Origin: Methanobacteriota archaeon
GTDB lineage: Archaea > Thermoplasmatota > Poseidoniia > Poseidoniales > Poseidoniaceae
Reading direction: 5' to 3'
Assembly (NCBI GenBank): GCA_002707335.2
Contig: PAMN02000015.1
Location: 1 to 33,701 of the forward strand
Length of the DNA stretch: 33,701 nucleotides
Each line of letters opens with the position of its first letter. Position 1 is the first letter of the stretch. This document shows positions 33,346 through 33,701 of the stretch, piece by piece. The position numbers and the translations under genes are program-made. Below the pieces are notes generated by a model, which searched no databases, was not told the origin of the DNA, and worked only from the letters and a program-made list of their open reading frames with translations.

Positions 33346-33701
33346 ATGACGGTTAGTGACTGGACTGAACGCTACCGTCCAGATAGTGAACGGCAACTAG
33401 AAGGTAATGAAAGACAGAGGAAATTAATTCGTAATTGGCTTCAAAATTGGGCAGAAGGGGTTCCAAAAAAACCAGGAATTCTACTTATTGGGCCACCTGG
33501 TGTTGGTAAAACTACCGTTGCTCGTGCAATTGCTAATGATATGAATTGGCAAGTCATTGAATTAAATGCAAGTGATGCTCGTAATGCAGGTGCTATTCGC
33601 AAGGCAGCAACTCATGCTTCTACTCACAGTTCGTTGTTTAATTTCAATAAATCATCTCCCAATCGTACATTGATTTTACTTGACGAAGTAGATCACTTGA
33701 G
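33346..33701 (+). CDS. rfcL: Replication factor C large subunit, N-terminal part (cut by the window's right edge)
   Basis: The open frame starts with ATG at 33346 and runs 118 codons to the window end. The start WTERYRPDSERQLEG matches the RFC N-terminus. Walker A is GPPGVGKTT (49-57), followed by the RFC box ELNASDARNAG and Walker B LILLDEVD. The long NWLQNWAEG linker before the P-loop is typical of the large rather than the small subunit. RFC loads the PCNA clamp during replication. Only the AAA+ domain's beginning is visible. Confidence 0.9.
   Translation, partial: MTVSDWTERYRPDSERQLEGNERQRKLIRNWLQNWAEGVPKKPGILLIGPPGVGKTTVARAIANDMNWQVIELNASDARNAGAIRKAATHASTHSSLFNFNKSSPNRTLILLDEVDHL

Noticed and set aside
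1..33701. CRISPR arrays, insertion sequences, phage genes or attachment sites
   Set aside because: No regularly spaced repeats, transposase or integrase motifs were seen; the only short repeats are those listed in promoter regions.

Overview
This window looks like chromosomal DNA of a marine planktonic archaeon in Thermoplasmatota/Poseidoniia (Marine Group II or III). The domain is clear from archaeal information-processing genes: proteasome alpha, SBDS, exosome Rrp4/Rrp41/Rrp42, eL43, Pcc1, prefoldin beta, aEF-2, uS7/uS12, TiaS, Dph6, RfcL, archaeal-type GlyRS and an archaeosortase. The lineage within Archaea is inferred from AT-rich compact DNA, a type 1 IPP isomerase fused to a prenyltransferase and a bacterial-type fatty-acid desaturase. 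No tRNA, rRNA, CRISPR array, insertion sequence or prophage gene was found. No gene-free stretch exceeds 300 bases; the longest gaps are about 156 bp (31478-31633) and 138 bp (10184-10321).

Layout. 1-5.6 kb: a partial unknown gene and a thiolase; a divergent KptA-type tRNA 2'-phosphotransferase; a zinc-ribbon protein; then isopentenyl phosphate kinase and an IDI-GGPP synthase fusion; a MOSC protein. 5.6-10.2 kb (minus strand): a str-type cluster uS12-uS7-[fatty-acid desaturase]-aEF-2-MOSC, with the desaturase placed between uS7 and aEF-2. 10.3-12.6 kb (plus): a UbiD-family decarboxylase and a TPR protein. 12.6-19.2 kb (minus): the archaeal exosome/proteasome superoperon psmA-SBDS-rrp4-rrp41-rrp42-eL43-pcc1-pfdB-DHH phosphoesterase-helical-repeat protein. 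19.2-23.4 kb: Dph6, adenylosuccinate lyase, three small membrane proteins, a CBS-pair protein and a RecA-like protein without a Walker A lysine. 23.4-26.2 kb: TiaS, a HAD phosphatase and archaeosortase A. 26.2-31.5 kb: a 1763-residue Lhr-type helicase with a duplicated C-terminal module. 31.6 kb to the end: glycyl-tRNA synthetase and the start of RfcL.

Two themes connect the genes. First, the archaeal mevalonate route: thiolase (acetoacetyl-CoA), UbiD-family enzyme (candidate anhydromevalonate-phosphate decarboxylase), IPK (IP to IPP) and the fusion (IPP to DMAPP to GGPP) lie within about 11 kb. Second, RNA and translation: exosome, SBDS, ribosomal proteins, aEF-2 with its diphthamide enzyme Dph6, KptA, TiaS, Pcc1 and GlyRS. 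Gene packing is extreme: many heads and tails overlap by 1-8 nt, and three convergent pairs share their stop codons in a 4-nt overlap.
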